In this document: positions 15,779 through 24,090 of the stretch, piece after piece | Numbering within the stretch: the stretch's first letter is position 1 | Layout: each line of letters opens with the position of its first letter | Source of the DNA: Brevibacillus reuszeri | GTDB taxonomy: Bacteria; Bacillota; Bacilli; Brevibacillales; Brevibacillaceae | Direction of reading: 5' to 3' | DNA: 64,000 nucleotides | NCBI RefSeq assembly: GCF_002897295.1 | Contig: NZ_BEXF01000011.1 | Location: forward strand, 163,300-227,299 | The notes under the pieces: model-generated | The model's database searches: none | What the model saw: the letters and a program-made list of their open reading frames with translations, nothing else | What the model was told of the DNA's origin: nothing | Position numbers and translations under genes: made by a program

Positions 15779-16903
15779 TTAAAATGCCTCCCGTTTACGG
15801 ATGGAGATGACTGCTGCGATAAGGGCAAGCGCTGCAACCCCTACATTCAGCCCGATGGTAGACCATGCTGCTGTGGTATTATCGGCATAGATGATTTGCA
15901 TCAAGGCAGTGTTGGCCCAGCGAATCGGCGACAAATGAGTCAGGAAGCCCATCACTCCATCTGCTCCATCGACTGGAAAATAAGCACCGCCAACAAAAGA
16001 AGCCACTTGCGTGAAAATCATGACAATCACCCCCGAGCTTTCTCCTTTAGCCATGAAGCTGACACCAAGCCCCAAGCTGACTGCAGCTAGAACTTCTGTC
16101 AGCAAAACAAGCACAACCATGCCATAATGGTCACCCCAATCGGCGTGAAGCGCGTATTTGCTAAACAAGACTACCAGCAGAACACAAATCAGATTGATAA
16201 CCGTACAGCCAATAACTTTTCCTGCGAAAATGGTGCCTTTGCTCACCGGTGCTGCCATCAGGCGAATGGCGGTATTGCGAGTACGTTCTCCTCTAAACAA
16301 ATTGCTAGCCGAAATGATCGAATAGAGCGCGATCATCGTCGTCATCGCAATAGCATAATAATCGGTCGAGCCCGGTCTTTTGGTTGGATCAAGCGAGGTC
16401 TCGCGGATAAAATCAGAGCTTTGTCCAGCGCTTTTGACAATTTCTTGGGCAATAGCAGGCTCTACCTGATAGGCCGCTGATGCAAGTGAATAACGATCCG
16501 CGAACACAGTTAACATGCCCTGCAAAATATTGCTCTCGATCGTATCCCTGCTGCTTCCATAAAAACGGATGCCATTACTCGTAATTTCTGCGTACGCCGT
16601 ATAGCGATCGTTACGAACCTCCTCCTGACCGTTCAGGCTTGAATCGGCTTCAACAGCTTTGACCCCTTCTTTTCCAATCTCCTCTATAAATCCATGCCAA
16701 TATGCTGTCAACTGCGGATCGTTCCCATTGCTTTTATACAACAGGTGCAAGTCCTCCATCTTATGACCGGGGGCAAATGCATTGGACAGCGCAGCTCCCA
16801 GAATGAGCATGAGCACGATCGGCATAGCCAGCATAAATACGAAGGTTCGTCTATCACGAAAATTTGATTTTATTTCTTTCACCGCGATGTTCCAGATGTT
16901 CAT
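15779..16903 (-). CDS. ABC-2 exporter permease, LnrM-like
   Basis: A 374-residue ABC-2 permease with the same plan as its downstream partner: helix near the N-terminus (FVFMLAMPIVLMLILGAAL), extracellular domain (about 45-170), and five C-terminal helices with ASNLFRGERTRNTAIRLMAAPVS at the cytoplasmic signature. A GTG at 16909 is in frame, but ATG 16903 has AGGAGG eight bases upstream. It starts 13 bases after the ATPase gene and ends one base before the next permease. It is part of an efflux or detoxification transporter for a membrane-active compound, by analogy with linearmycin resistance. Confidence 0.87.
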   Translation of the reverse strand: MNIWNIAVKEIKSNFRDRRTFVFMLAMPIVLMLILGAALSNAFAPGHKMEDLHLLYKSNGNDPQLTAYWHGFIEEIGKEGVKAVEADSSLNGQEEVRNDRYTAYAEITSNGIRFYGSSRDTIESNILQGMLTVFADRYSLASAAYQVEPAIAQEIVKSAGQSSDFIRETSLDPTKRPGSTDYYAIAMTTMIALYSIISASNLFRGERTRNTAIRLMAAPVSKGTIFAGKVIGCTVINLICVLLVVLFSKYALHADWGDHYGMVVLVLLTEVLAAVSLGLGVSFMAKGESSGVIVMIFTQVASFVGGAYFPVDGADGVMGFLTHLSPIRWANTALMQIIYADNTTAAWSTIGLNVGVAALALIAAVISIRKREAF

Positions 16904-16916
16904 GGCCACGTCCTCC

Positions 16917-17855
16917 TCAGTCTCGCAGGTTACGGCCGGTTAAGGTCAGAAACACCGACTCCAGATTAGGCGCTTGCTCCTCGACCGATCGAATCTCGAC
17001 CTGATCCTTGATCAGTTGCTGGATGATCCGATTCAAGTTGTTGACTTCGGCTTTGGAAATGATTTTGAGCGTATTTTCTTCTTGCAGCACGGCTCTCACA
17101 CCCGGAATTGTTTTAAGTGAGTCCAGTGAGTGCATCTCGTCCGCTTTGAACCCGATCCAGATTTCTTTGGAGTCGGTAATAATTGATTTGAGCTGCTCCT
17201 TGGTTCCTTCTGCAATGATTTTTCCGTGGTCAATGATGGCGATACGCGTGCAGATTTCTTCGACTTCCTCCATATAGTGGCTCGTGTAGATGATCGTGCA
17301 GCCCATCTCGTTCAGCTTGCGAACGGAGTTCAAAATATAATTTCGAGAGTGCGGGTCAATCCCGACTGTCGGTTCATCCATGATAATCAGCTTCGGGCGA
17401 TGTGCGATTGCACAGGCGATGTTCAGACGGCGCTTCATGCCACCGGAAAAATTTTTGGGAAAGCTTTTGTGCTTGTCAGCAAGCCCTACAAATGCCAGCG
17501 CTTCCTCGGTACGTTCCCGAAGCAAAGCTCCTCGCAAGCCATACAATCCGGCGAAAAAGCTCACATTTTCATACGCGGTCATGTCCTCGTAAATGGCGAG
17601 CTCCTGCGGGACGATGCCCGTATTCATTTTGGCGAATCTGGCTTCCTTGGCTATGTTTTTTCCTAGCAGACGGATTTCACCCTTGGTGCTGCGCAAGAGA
17701 GAGGCAATCATATTGATCGTGGTGCTTTTACCCGCTCCATTGGCACCGAGAAAACCAAATATTTCACCTTCTCGCACATTCAGCGACATATGATCAACGG
17801 CGATGAAATCACCGAATTTCTTGGTCAAGTTGTTGATTTCCAGCACATAGCTCAT
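16917..17855 (-). CDS. ABC exporter ATP-binding protein, LnrL-like
   Basis: A 312-residue DrrA/CcmA-type ATPase. It shows Walker A GANGAGKST near 38-46, Q-loop PQELAIYEDM, signature FSGGMKRRLNIA, Walker B LIIMDEPTVGID and H-loop YTSHYMEE, followed by the C-terminal extension typical of drug exporters. It lies upstream of two ABC-2 permeases in a tightly packed row. A hairpin at 17890-17935 lies between it and the kinase gene. With the upstream NarL-type two-component pair, the layout matches the B. subtilis LnrJKLMN (YfiJKLMN) linearmycin-resistance locus, though the substrate here is unknown. Confidence 0.9.
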   Translation of the reverse strand: MSYVLEINNLTKKFGDFIAVDHMSLNVREGEIFGFLGANGAGKSTTINMIASLLRSTKGEIRLLGKNIAKEARFAKMNTGIVPQELAIYEDMTAYENVSFFAGLYGLRGALLRERTEEALAFVGLADKHKSFPKNFSGGMKRRLNIACAIAHRPKLIIMDEPTVGIDPHSRNYILNSVRKLNEMGCTIIYTSHYMEEVEEICTRIAIIDHGKIIAEGTKEQLKSIITDSKEIWIGFKADEMHSLDSLKTIPGVRAVLQEENTLKIISKAEVNNLNRIIQQLIKDQVEIRSVEEQAPNLESVFLTLTGRNLRD

Positions 17856-17889
17856 CTGGAGTCACTCCCTTACTCGTTATGTCTGTATT

Positions 17890-17935
17890 CTAATAAAAGA
17901 GGATGCTCTTATGTCAGTGCATAAGTTCATCCTCT
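17890..17935 (-). terminator. Intra-operon hairpin between kinase and ATPase genes
   Basis: AGAGGATG (17898-17905) pairs with CATCCTCT (17928-17935), and CTTATG (17908-17913) pairs with CATAAG (17920-17925), with a six-base loop. On the minus strand it is followed by TTTTATTA. It looks like an intrinsic terminator placed 35 bases before the ATPase start codon. It may limit read-through from the regulator genes into the transporter genes or act as an attenuator. Confidence 0.65.
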
Positions 17936-17973
17936 GTGCATGAGAATCTTCACTTTGTTTTACATGAATGGTT

Positions 17974-19104
17974 TCACTCGTTCATGTAAGGAATGAGTGT
18001 CGTCACACGAAAGCCCTTTGTCCCGTCGACGATGACTGTACCACCAGCCGAAGCCGCACGCTCCTCCATCCCTAGAATACCAAGCCCTTTTACCACTTTT
18101 TCTGCGCCTACGCCATTGTCCGACACGATGGCTTGTATGAATTTATTCAGTACCCGGACTTCGAGATTGATCGCAGTCGCCTTGCTATACTTGAGGGCGT
18201 TCGTCGCCGCCTCGGTCGCATTCTGCTGGATGATTTGCCACTGAAACGGCGTTATGACATCAATATCCCCGTCAAAAGTCAGCGTAGCTGAAATGGTTTC
18301 CCTTGCCGACAGCTCATCCACGAACAGCCGAAGCCGATTGATTCCCATCTCCTCGGACTTTGGCTTTACTTCCTTCAGCGTCTGCCTGATCCGCTCCATC
18401 CCTTGCTTGGAAATGGAGATCGCATTGCCCAATAGCTCAGCCGCCTTTTCCCGATCCATCGAAAGCAGCATCCGCGCCGCTTCCATCTGAATCAGCGCAC
18501 CTGCCACGGCATGTCCGACATCATCATGGATTTGCTGGGAGAGTCGGCTCCGCTCCTCTAGCTTGATCGTATATTCAGACTGTCGGATATATTCGTTGTT
18601 TTCGCTCAAGGTTCGCGTCAGCCTCTGCAGATCGTCTCGCATCCTCTCCCGCTCCTCCTCCAGCCTTCCAAGCCTTTCACCCAGCACACTGCTGCTCGAA
18701 TACAGCAAAAAGCTAAGCAAGGCACTCAGCAAATATTGCGGAATCAATTCGGGTGTAGCGAAAAGAAGCGGTAGCAGCATCACGAGCAACGCGAGCAGTG
18801 AGCTTTTTCCAGAGAGAAAAATGAGCTCGTATATGCTGATGGGTAGTAATAAAAGAAACAATGGCTCCAGACTGACCGCGCATGCGATAACCTGCAGGGC
18901 TGATAACCCGGCAAAGACCAGCTTCAGTTTAGGCTTTTTCAAGATTGAAATCGTGATGTTCACAGCCATGTAAAGCAAATAGCACAAGATCTGCCAGGGG
19001 CTCAGCTCAGAAGCCATATTGGCTAGAAACGATGCCGTGATGATATAGCCGAGTACTGTCGCTTTATTTCCAATCGTCCAATATTCCATCGCAGCTGATT
19101 TCAT
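17974..19104 (-). CDS. NarL-class sensor histidine kinase, LnrJ-like
   Basis: A 376-residue kinase with about five or six N-terminal membrane helices (about 15-145) and almost no extracellular domain, then a coiled-coil linker (about 148-190). The HisKA_3 dimerisation domain has phospho-acceptor His in LSQQIHDDVGHAVAG, and the ATPase domain has NATEAATNALKYS and SDNGVGAEKVVKGLGILGMEER. Short-loop kinases of this kind often sense membrane-active agents or their exporters. Its ATG overlaps the regulator's stop codon by four bases (ATGA), so the two are translationally coupled. Confidence 0.9.
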   Translation of the reverse strand: MKSAAMEYWTIGNKATVLGYIITASFLANMASELSPWQILCYLLYMAVNITISILKKPKLKLVFAGLSALQVIACAVSLEPLFLLLLPISIYELIFLSGKSSLLALLVMLLPLLFATPELIPQYLLSALLSFLLYSSSSVLGERLGRLEEERERMRDDLQRLTRTLSENNEYIRQSEYTIKLEERSRLSQQIHDDVGHAVAGALIQMEAARMLLSMDREKAAELLGNAISISKQGMERIRQTLKEVKPKSEEMGINRLRLFVDELSARETISATLTFDGDIDVITPFQWQIIQQNATEAATNALKYSKATAINLEVRVLNKFIQAIVSDNGVGAEKVVKGLGILGMEERAASAGGTVIVDGTKGFRVTTLIPYMNE

Positions 19105-19814
19105 TTGTCCGCCATTCTCGCTTCACCCGTTAAATAGTAGATTGCGATCTGGGTACGATGCTCCAGTCCGGTCTTGTTTAAAATTGCTGTGATGTAATTG
19201 GCAACGGTGCCTTCGGAAATGAACAGCTTTTTGGCGATTTCCTTGTTGGATAATCCTTGCGCAATGTGCTCCATGACATCAAGCTCGCGTTCTGTGAACA
19301 AGCTGCGGTCGATTTTGCTGCCAAGTGGAGCTGGAGATGATGGTTCAGCGGTTGGATTTGCTGAAGCACTTGAAGGCGTTTGTGCTTCTGGGCGCCCTGT
19401 AGCGAGATTTAATTTGATTTTATCCAGAACCACATCCTGCAAGACATGATGGTTGTTGTGAACGCTCTTGAGGGCGTCACGAATACGCTCTGGCTCATTA
19501 TTTTTCAGCAAATATCCGCGTGCCCCAGCCTTGACGGCTTCTAGGATAAACTCATCATCATCGAACGTCGTCAGAATCATCGGCTTGACCGTCGTCTGCT
19601 CGGTCAGGATACGTGCCGTCTCCACGCCGTTCATATTTGGCATCCGTACGTCCAGGAGCGCGATGTCTACTTCATTCTTTTGGCAAAAAGCAATCGCTTC
19701 TGCACCATCCGCAACCGTTCCCACTACTTCAAATTCTGCGAAGGTAGTCAGGATAATCTTCATCCCTTCCCGAATAAACGAATTGTCGTCAGCGATCAAC
19801 ACTTTTATTTTCAC
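19101..19814 (-). CDS. NarL/FixJ response regulator, LnrK-like
   Basis: A 237-residue regulator: receiver domain (about 1-120) with acidic pocket ADDN, phospho-acceptor in ALLDVRMPN and the conserved Lys in YLLKNNEPE; a Ser/Pro-rich linker of about 45 residues; then a LuxR-type helix-turn-helix (LFTERELDVMEHIAQGLSNKEIAKKLFISEGTVANYI). The open frame extends to 19877, but GTG 19814 has AGGAGG in front and starts VKIKVLIADDN, as expected. It is first in the five-gene Lnr-like operon. The linker is longer than usual. Confidence 0.9.
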   Translation of the reverse strand: MKIKVLIADDNSFIREGMKIILTTFAEFEVVGTVADGAEAIAFCQKNEVDIALLDVRMPNMNGVETARILTEQTTVKPMILTTFDDDEFILEAVKAGARGYLLKNNEPERIRDALKSVHNNHHVLQDVVLDKIKLNLATGRPEAQTPSSASANPTAEPSSPAPLGSKIDRSLFTERELDVMEHIAQGLSNKEIAKKLFISEGTVANYITAILNKTGLEHRTQIAIYYLTGEARMADK

Positions 19815-19891
19815 TGTGGCCTGCCTCCTGTCGCCTGAGCATTCTGCCATGCGTTTGGCCGATGAACACATCCCCATTTTTTAGCAAACCA

Positions 19892-19900
19892 ATTATAGCA
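19892..19900 (-). promoter_or_regulatory. Extended -10 promoter of the Lnr-like operon
   Basis: The minus strand reads TGCTATAAT, a perfect extended -10, with no clear -35 element 17 bases upstream. The start would fall about 70 bases before the regulator GTG. The missing -35 would suit an activator-dependent promoter. Confidence 0.5.
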
Positions 19901-20006
19901 GAAAAAGGGAAGGGAAATCCTCTGATTGCCATCAATAAAGCCACAAAATTCTCGGCCCAAAACTATGCGTTCCGCGACCTCTTGAAGGATTTGGTCTTCA
20001 CTTATA

Positions 20007-20021
20007 GACTGACGGTCAGTC
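20007..20021. promoter_or_regulatory. TetR-type operator 1 (perfect palindrome)
   Basis: GACTGAC-G-GTCAGTC is a perfect seven-base inverted repeat around one base, the classic TetR-family operator form. It sits 54 bases before the TetR start codon, in the divergent region shared with the Lnr-like operon. Confidence 0.75.
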
Positions 20022-20044
20022 ATATGGTAATATTTAACTAACAA

Positions 20045-20059
20045 CTGACCACTAGTCAA
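20045..20059. promoter_or_regulatory. TetR-type operator 2 (imperfect copy)
   Basis: Read on the minus strand, this site matches operator 1 at 11 of 15 positions and keeps one perfect half-site, GGTCAGT. It lies immediately before the ribosome-binding site of the TetR gene. Two operators 38 bases apart suggest autorepression. Confidence 0.5.
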
Positions 20060-20074
20060 TGGATGGAGGTACCT

Positions 20075-20686
20075 ATGAAACGAATCGTAAAAGATCCGCA
20101 TACAAGACGTGCGGAGATACTCGAAGCTGCCGGAGAGCTTTTTCGCTCTCAAGGATACGTCCATACCTCTGTAGAATCGATTATCCAAAAGGTCGGCGTC
20201 GCCAAAGGAACCTTTTATTACTACTTCAAATCAAAGGAAGAGATACTGGACGCTTTTGTCCACTCGATAGTGGATCAGCTCTGCGAAGAATACCAAAAAA
20301 TCGCCAATGATCCTGCGCTCGGGGTGATGGATAAAGTACGGCACATGCTGCGTGGACAGAGCCGTATTGAAGCACAGGAAAGTGAATGGCTGAACAGCCT
20401 GCACCGCCCTGATAACAGAGAGCTGCATGAGCGTGTAAACATCGCCATCGTTTTAAAAATTGCTCCAGTACTCGCACAGGTCATTGAGCAGGGGAATCAA
20501 GAGTCCGTGTTTCAGGTGGAAAATGCGTTAGAGACAGTCCAGTTTCTTCTGGCAGGGTCCCAATTTCTTTTGGAATCTGGTCTTTTCCACTGGGATCGGG
20601 ATGATCAGCAAAAACGGATGCAAACGATGCAGGTCATTATTGAAAAGTCTCTGGGAGCAAAGCCTGGGTCATTTTCGTTTCTGTAA
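20075..20686 (+). CDS. TetR/AcrR family transcriptional repressor
   Basis: A 203-residue TetR regulator. The N-terminal helix-turn-helix is clear (HTRRAEILEAAGELFRSQGY, then VGVAKGTFYYYFKSKEEIL, about residues 8-55), followed by an all-helical ligand-binding domain. An earlier ATG at 20063 exists, but ATG 20075 has GGAGG five bases upstream. It precedes an MFS pump by 42 bases on the same strand, so it most likely represses itself and that pump through the palindromic operators just upstream. The inducer is unknown. Confidence 0.92.
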   Translation: MKRIVKDPHTRRAEILEAAGELFRSQGYVHTSVESIIQKVGVAKGTFYYYFKSKEEILDAFVHSIVDQLCEEYQKIANDPALGVMDKVRHMLRGQSRIEAQESEWLNSLHRPDNRELHERVNIAIVLKIAPVLAQVIEQGNQESVFQVENALETVQFLLAGSQFLLESGLFHWDRDDQQKRMQTMQVIIEKSLGAKPGSFSFL

Positions 20687-20728
20687 ACCTTCGGGCTATT
20701 GCCATTCTCATTACAGATGGGAGAGAGT

Positions 20729-22030
20729 ATGATGAACGGTCATGATAAAGCCTTTCGCAGCTTTCTAATTATTTGGTCAGGGCAGCTGCTTTCGGCAATC
20801 GGCAGTGGACTGACAGCATTCGCCTTGGGAGTGTATGTCTTTCAAAAAACACAATCGACCACGAGCTTTTCCCTGGTTATCCTCTGCTCCTTTTTACCTT
20901 CGTTTTTGCTGCTGCCGTTTAGCGGCGTGCTTGCAGACCGATTTGATCGCAAAAAGATGATGATCATCGGAGATTCTGGTTCGATTGCGGGCCTGTTGTT
21001 TATTTTGTTTTTCATGCTAACAGGGAGGATAGAATTGTGGCATATCTATATAGGTGTAGTGCTGAGTGCGATATCTGCGTCGATTCTCTCCCCTGCGTAC
21101 AAGGCAGCCGTCTCCGATCTTGTTTCCGAAGAAAAGTATGCGCAGGCAAGCGGGCTCATTCAACTAGCTGGTTCTGCCCAATATTTGATCTCCCCGATCA
21201 TTGCCGGATTTCTTCTCAGCTTCTTTGATATCAAAACGGTTTTAGTCATCGACATCCTGTCCTTCCTGCTGGCTGCCGCCGCTGTTTTTATCATCATGAA
21301 GCAGATTCACACCCCAAAACGGATTGAACAGCAAAGCTTTTTTAGTGAAATGGCAGAAGCCTTTCGCTACCTTCTTTCCCAGCGTGGCGTTCTCTGGCTT
21401 GTTCTGTTAATGTCCGTCGTTTGCTTTTATATCGGACTGATGCAATCACTATTTGGCCCGATGATGCTGACATTGACTGATTCCAAGGTTCTCGGTATCG
21501 CTCTTTCTATCGCTGCATCCGGTATGCTCATAAGCAGTATTTTTATCGGGATTTTCGGGACGGGGAAAAACAAGGTTTTCATCCTCTCCCTGTTTCTGAC
21601 ACTAGCTGGTCTCTTTTATGCCTTGATGGGTGTATTCACGACTGTCACCCTGATTGTCGTCTTTGGTTTCCTCTTTTTCCTCACGCTCCCGTTTGTGAAC
21701 ACAAGCCTAGAGGTGCTAATTCGGACGAATATCGATAATGAACGGCAAGGCAGGGTATGGTCTCTCGTTTCGGCTATTTCCCAGATCGGTATGGTTCTGG
21801 CTTATGGTTCAGCAGGTTTTCTGGCTGATCATCTTTTTTCACCTCTGTTAGCCCCGGATCGTTTGTTGGGGCAGACAGTAGGAAGCATCATCGGGACTGG
21901 ACCGGGTAGGGGAATTGGGCTTTTATTCGTTGTTTCTGGTGTGATGGTGGCGATTTTGGCGATTGTCATTGGACGGGTTCGAAGGATAAAAGAGCTGGAA
22001 GGTAAAATGGCAAAGGAGAGCAACGTCTAG
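20729..22030 (+). CDS. MFS transporter of the MFS_3 / macrolide-efflux (Mef-like) type
   Basis: About 433 residues and twelve predicted helices. Loop motif GVLADRFDRKKMM between helices 2 and 3 is the MFS signature A. The sequence resembles the MFS_3 family that includes Mef macrolide pumps and enterobactin exporters. The track to the upstream start 20699 lacks a ribosome-binding site; ATG 20729 or ATG 20732 lies just after GGGAGAG. It is co-oriented with and probably controlled by the upstream TetR repressor. The substrate is unknown; a drug or siderophore is plausible. Confidence 0.88.
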   Translation: MMNGHDKAFRSFLIIWSGQLLSAIGSGLTAFALGVYVFQKTQSTTSFSLVILCSFLPSFLLLPFSGVLADRFDRKKMMIIGDSGSIAGLLFILFFMLTGRIELWHIYIGVVLSAISASILSPAYKAAVSDLVSEEKYAQASGLIQLAGSAQYLISPIIAGFLLSFFDIKTVLVIDILSFLLAAAAVFIIMKQIHTPKRIEQQSFFSEMAEAFRYLLSQRGVLWLVLLMSVVCFYIGLMQSLFGPMMLTLTDSKVLGIALSIAASGMLISSIFIGIFGTGKNKVFILSLFLTLAGLFYALMGVFTTVTLIVVFGFLFFLTLPFVNTSLEVLIRTNIDNERQGRVWSLVSAISQIGMVLAYGSAGFLADHLFSPLLAPDRLLGQTVGSIIGTGPGRGIGLLFVVSGVMVAILAIVIGRVRRIKELEGKMAKESNV

Positions 22031-22154
22031 TCAGTCCAAAAGCATTCAGGATAGCATTCATGAAAAAGTACTCAGCCACTTCAGACACAACGAGAGCCTA
22101 CTCTGCCCGCATCATCTGCTTCGTTCAAAATACAAGTATAGCGAGGGAATACGC

Positions 22155-22610
22155 TTGAAAAAAACGACTTTGCTCCTCTCTCTTCTTTTCGTCTTTTCAT
22201 CGCTCATAAGCGGTTGTAATACCTCTTCTTCTTCGGAAACGCCACTCCAAAAGCAAGTACAGGTGGATAAAAATTATTTACTTGCACTTCGTACAGCCAA
22301 CAACTTCTTGATTGCGTGGTTGAACAGAGATGCTGCGAAAGGTAGTGAATTGCTTACTGATAACGCTAAAAAATCAGTTAGCCCAGAAGATTTAACCATG
22401 TTTTTTTCAGGGTTATCAAATCCTCACCATCAAGGCTTCGAGATCATTGGACATGAAAATGCAGGTGAAAATACGGTGACGTTTCATGTTTGGTTATACG
22501 AGTATTATTCTGGCGAAACACCGGAACCAGAGAAACGTCCTGAGCCTTATACCATTGAAGTTAGTAAAGTAGATGAGAATACATGGCTGGTTAATAATCT
22601 GCCCAAATAG
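22155..22610 (+). CDS. Small lipoprotein of unknown function
   Basis: A 151-residue protein starting at TTG with GAGGG nine bases upstream. A signal peptide (about 1-20) ends in a lipobox LISGC with Cys21 as the lipidated residue. A Ser/Thr-rich linker is followed by a compact domain, ALRTANNFLIAWLNRDAAKGSELLT through the end, which has the look of an NTF2-like or DUF4878-type fold, although I cannot assign it. No close partner gene is seen; the 124 bases upstream hold no feature. Confidence 0.7.
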   Translation: MKKTTLLLSLLFVFSSLISGCNTSSSSETPLQKQVQVDKNYLLALRTANNFLIAWLNRDAAKGSELLTDNAKKSVSPEDLTMFFSGLSNPHHQGFEIIGHENAGENTVTFHVWLYEYYSGETPEPEKRPEPYTIEVSKVDENTWLVNNLPK

Positions 22611-22635
22611 AGGTATACAAAAAAAGAGGGGATTC

Positions 22636-22713
22636 TCATATGGTAACAATCTCATCCAGGAGTTTCTTCACCTGCTTCCCTGCATCCTTTTGATCAGGTA
22701 AATAAGCAAGCGA
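22636..22713 (-). pseudogene. Possible remnant of a protein C-terminus
   Basis: Between a TGA at 22714-22716 and a TGA at 22636-22638, the minus strand keeps one open frame reading SLAYLPDQKDAGKQVKKLLDEIVTI. It looks like a natural protein end with amphipathic helical periodicity, but it has no start codon and no upstream body. It may be the leftover of a deleted gene. Confidence 0.25.
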
Positions 22714-22785
22714 TCATAGTAAAATAGAGTAGCCTCCAAATGTTGGGTATAGGCAAGTACTTAGGGAGATTTGAGGAATTTAACG

Positions 22786-24087
22786 ATGAAGAAAATCTAC
22801 CGAGCGGGTATGTGGCTTTTGTTGACGATACTGCTTTGCACAGCTAACTTCTCAACGGCACGATCCGCATCGCAGGTCCATGTAGCCGTGGATGGGCAAT
22901 ATGTGTCCTTTCCTGATGGTGCACCATATGTAGATATAAAGTCCAAGCGCACGATGGTTTCAGTAAGATTTGTAGCAGAAAGGCTAGGTCTTCATGTGCA
23001 GTGGAACGGGAAAACAAATCAGGTGACGCTGAAGAAAAAAGACGAAACCATCCAATTAACCATTGGGCAAAACCGCGCGCAGGTGAATGGGAAAAATGTA
23101 ACCTTTGATTCTCCAGCTGTGATCAAAAACAACCGTACAATGGTTCCGCTTCGTTTCATCAGTGAAGCCTTTGACGCGCAAATCGATTGGATTGCCGAAC
23201 GTAATCTGGCTGTCGTGACTACTCCAGGGCATGCGAAAGTAGTGCCTCCAGCAATGCCACCGTCCACCATTGATCGTACTTCGCAGATTGAACGAGGTAC
23301 ATGGATTTGGAATTCCACCATCATCAAAACGGACCAAGAAAGCATCCTCAAGTTTGCTAGTGATAACCAATTGACTACGATATACCTGCAGATTAATAAA
23401 GACATCCCGGCAGCGGTATATCAAAATTTTGTTCGTGGAGCAAGGGAAAAACAAATCAAGGTGGAAGCACTAGAAGGCCGTCCCAATTGGGCATTTACCT
23501 ATAATCAGAACCAAATCAAGGAGTTTATTTCATGGGTAACGTCATACAATGCAGCGGTTAGAGCAGAAGAACGGTTTGCAGGACTGCACTTCGATATTGA
23601 GCCTTATATTTTAGCTGAATGGAAAACAAATAATCAGCTGGTTATTGAAAATTGGATGGACAATATGCGGTTTATTGAAAGGGAAGCCAAAGGTAGTGGT
23701 TTAAAAATTACGTTGGATATTCCTTTTTGGCTTCATCTCGTCAAGGTCCCCAGCTCCAACTATAGCTTCAGTGCATGGCTATTAGAGAAGGTCGATTCTG
23801 TTGTCATCATGGATTATCGAAATGTTGCTTTAGGCAATGATGGAATTGTTGCCAACGCAAAGACAATCTTAAAGGAAGCAAGCACGCTTAAAAAGAACGT
23901 AATCGTTGCGGTGGAAACTGCCCCTAGTTCAGAAGGTGCCTTCACGACGTTTTATTCGTTAAGTACAGGGGCTATGAAAACCGAATTAATAAAAGCAGAG
24001 GAACAGCTGTCTCCGTATCCAAGCTACGCAGGATACGCGATCCATAATTATGAGAGCTGGACGGCTTTAGATGCAAAATCGAAGTGA
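22786..24087 (+). CDS. Secreted stalk-domain (copper amine oxidase N-terminal-like) protein with a glycosidase-like C-terminal domain
   Basis: A 433-residue exported protein. The signal peptide is about residues 1-27. Two copies of the Cu_amine_oxidN1 'stalk' repeat cover about 30-140 (RTMVSVRFVAERLGLHVQW, then RTMVPLRFISEAFDAQIDW). The C-terminal 260 residues look like a TIM-barrel hydrolase: GTWIWNSTI, then LHFDIEPYIL (acidic pair on a strand), VVIMDYRN and VAVETAP are spaced like glycoside hydrolase strands. ATG 22786 is preferred over TTG 22771 because GAGG lies nine bases before it. Cell-wall or polysaccharide hydrolysis is a reasonable guess only. It ends three bases from the convergent kinase gene. 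Confidence 0.75.
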   Translation: MKKIYRAGMWLLLTILLCTANFSTARSASQVHVAVDGQYVSFPDGAPYVDIKSKRTMVSVRFVAERLGLHVQWNGKTNQVTLKKKDETIQLTIGQNRAQVNGKNVTFDSPAVIKNNRTMVPLRFISEAFDAQIDWIAERNLAVVTTPGHAKVVPPAMPPSTIDRTSQIERGTWIWNSTIIKTDQESILKFASDNQLTTIYLQINKDIPAAVYQNFVRGAREKQIKVEALEGRPNWAFTYNQNQIKEFISWVTSYNAAVRAEERFAGLHFDIEPYILAEWKTNNQLVIENWMDNMRFIEREAKGSGLKITLDIPFWLHLVKVPSSNYSFSAWLLEKVDSVVIMDYRNVALGNDGIVANAKTILKEASTLKKNVIVAVETAPSSEGAFTTFYSLSTGAMKTELIKAEEQLSPYPSYAGYAIHNYESWTALDAKSK

Positions 24088-24090
24088 CCG

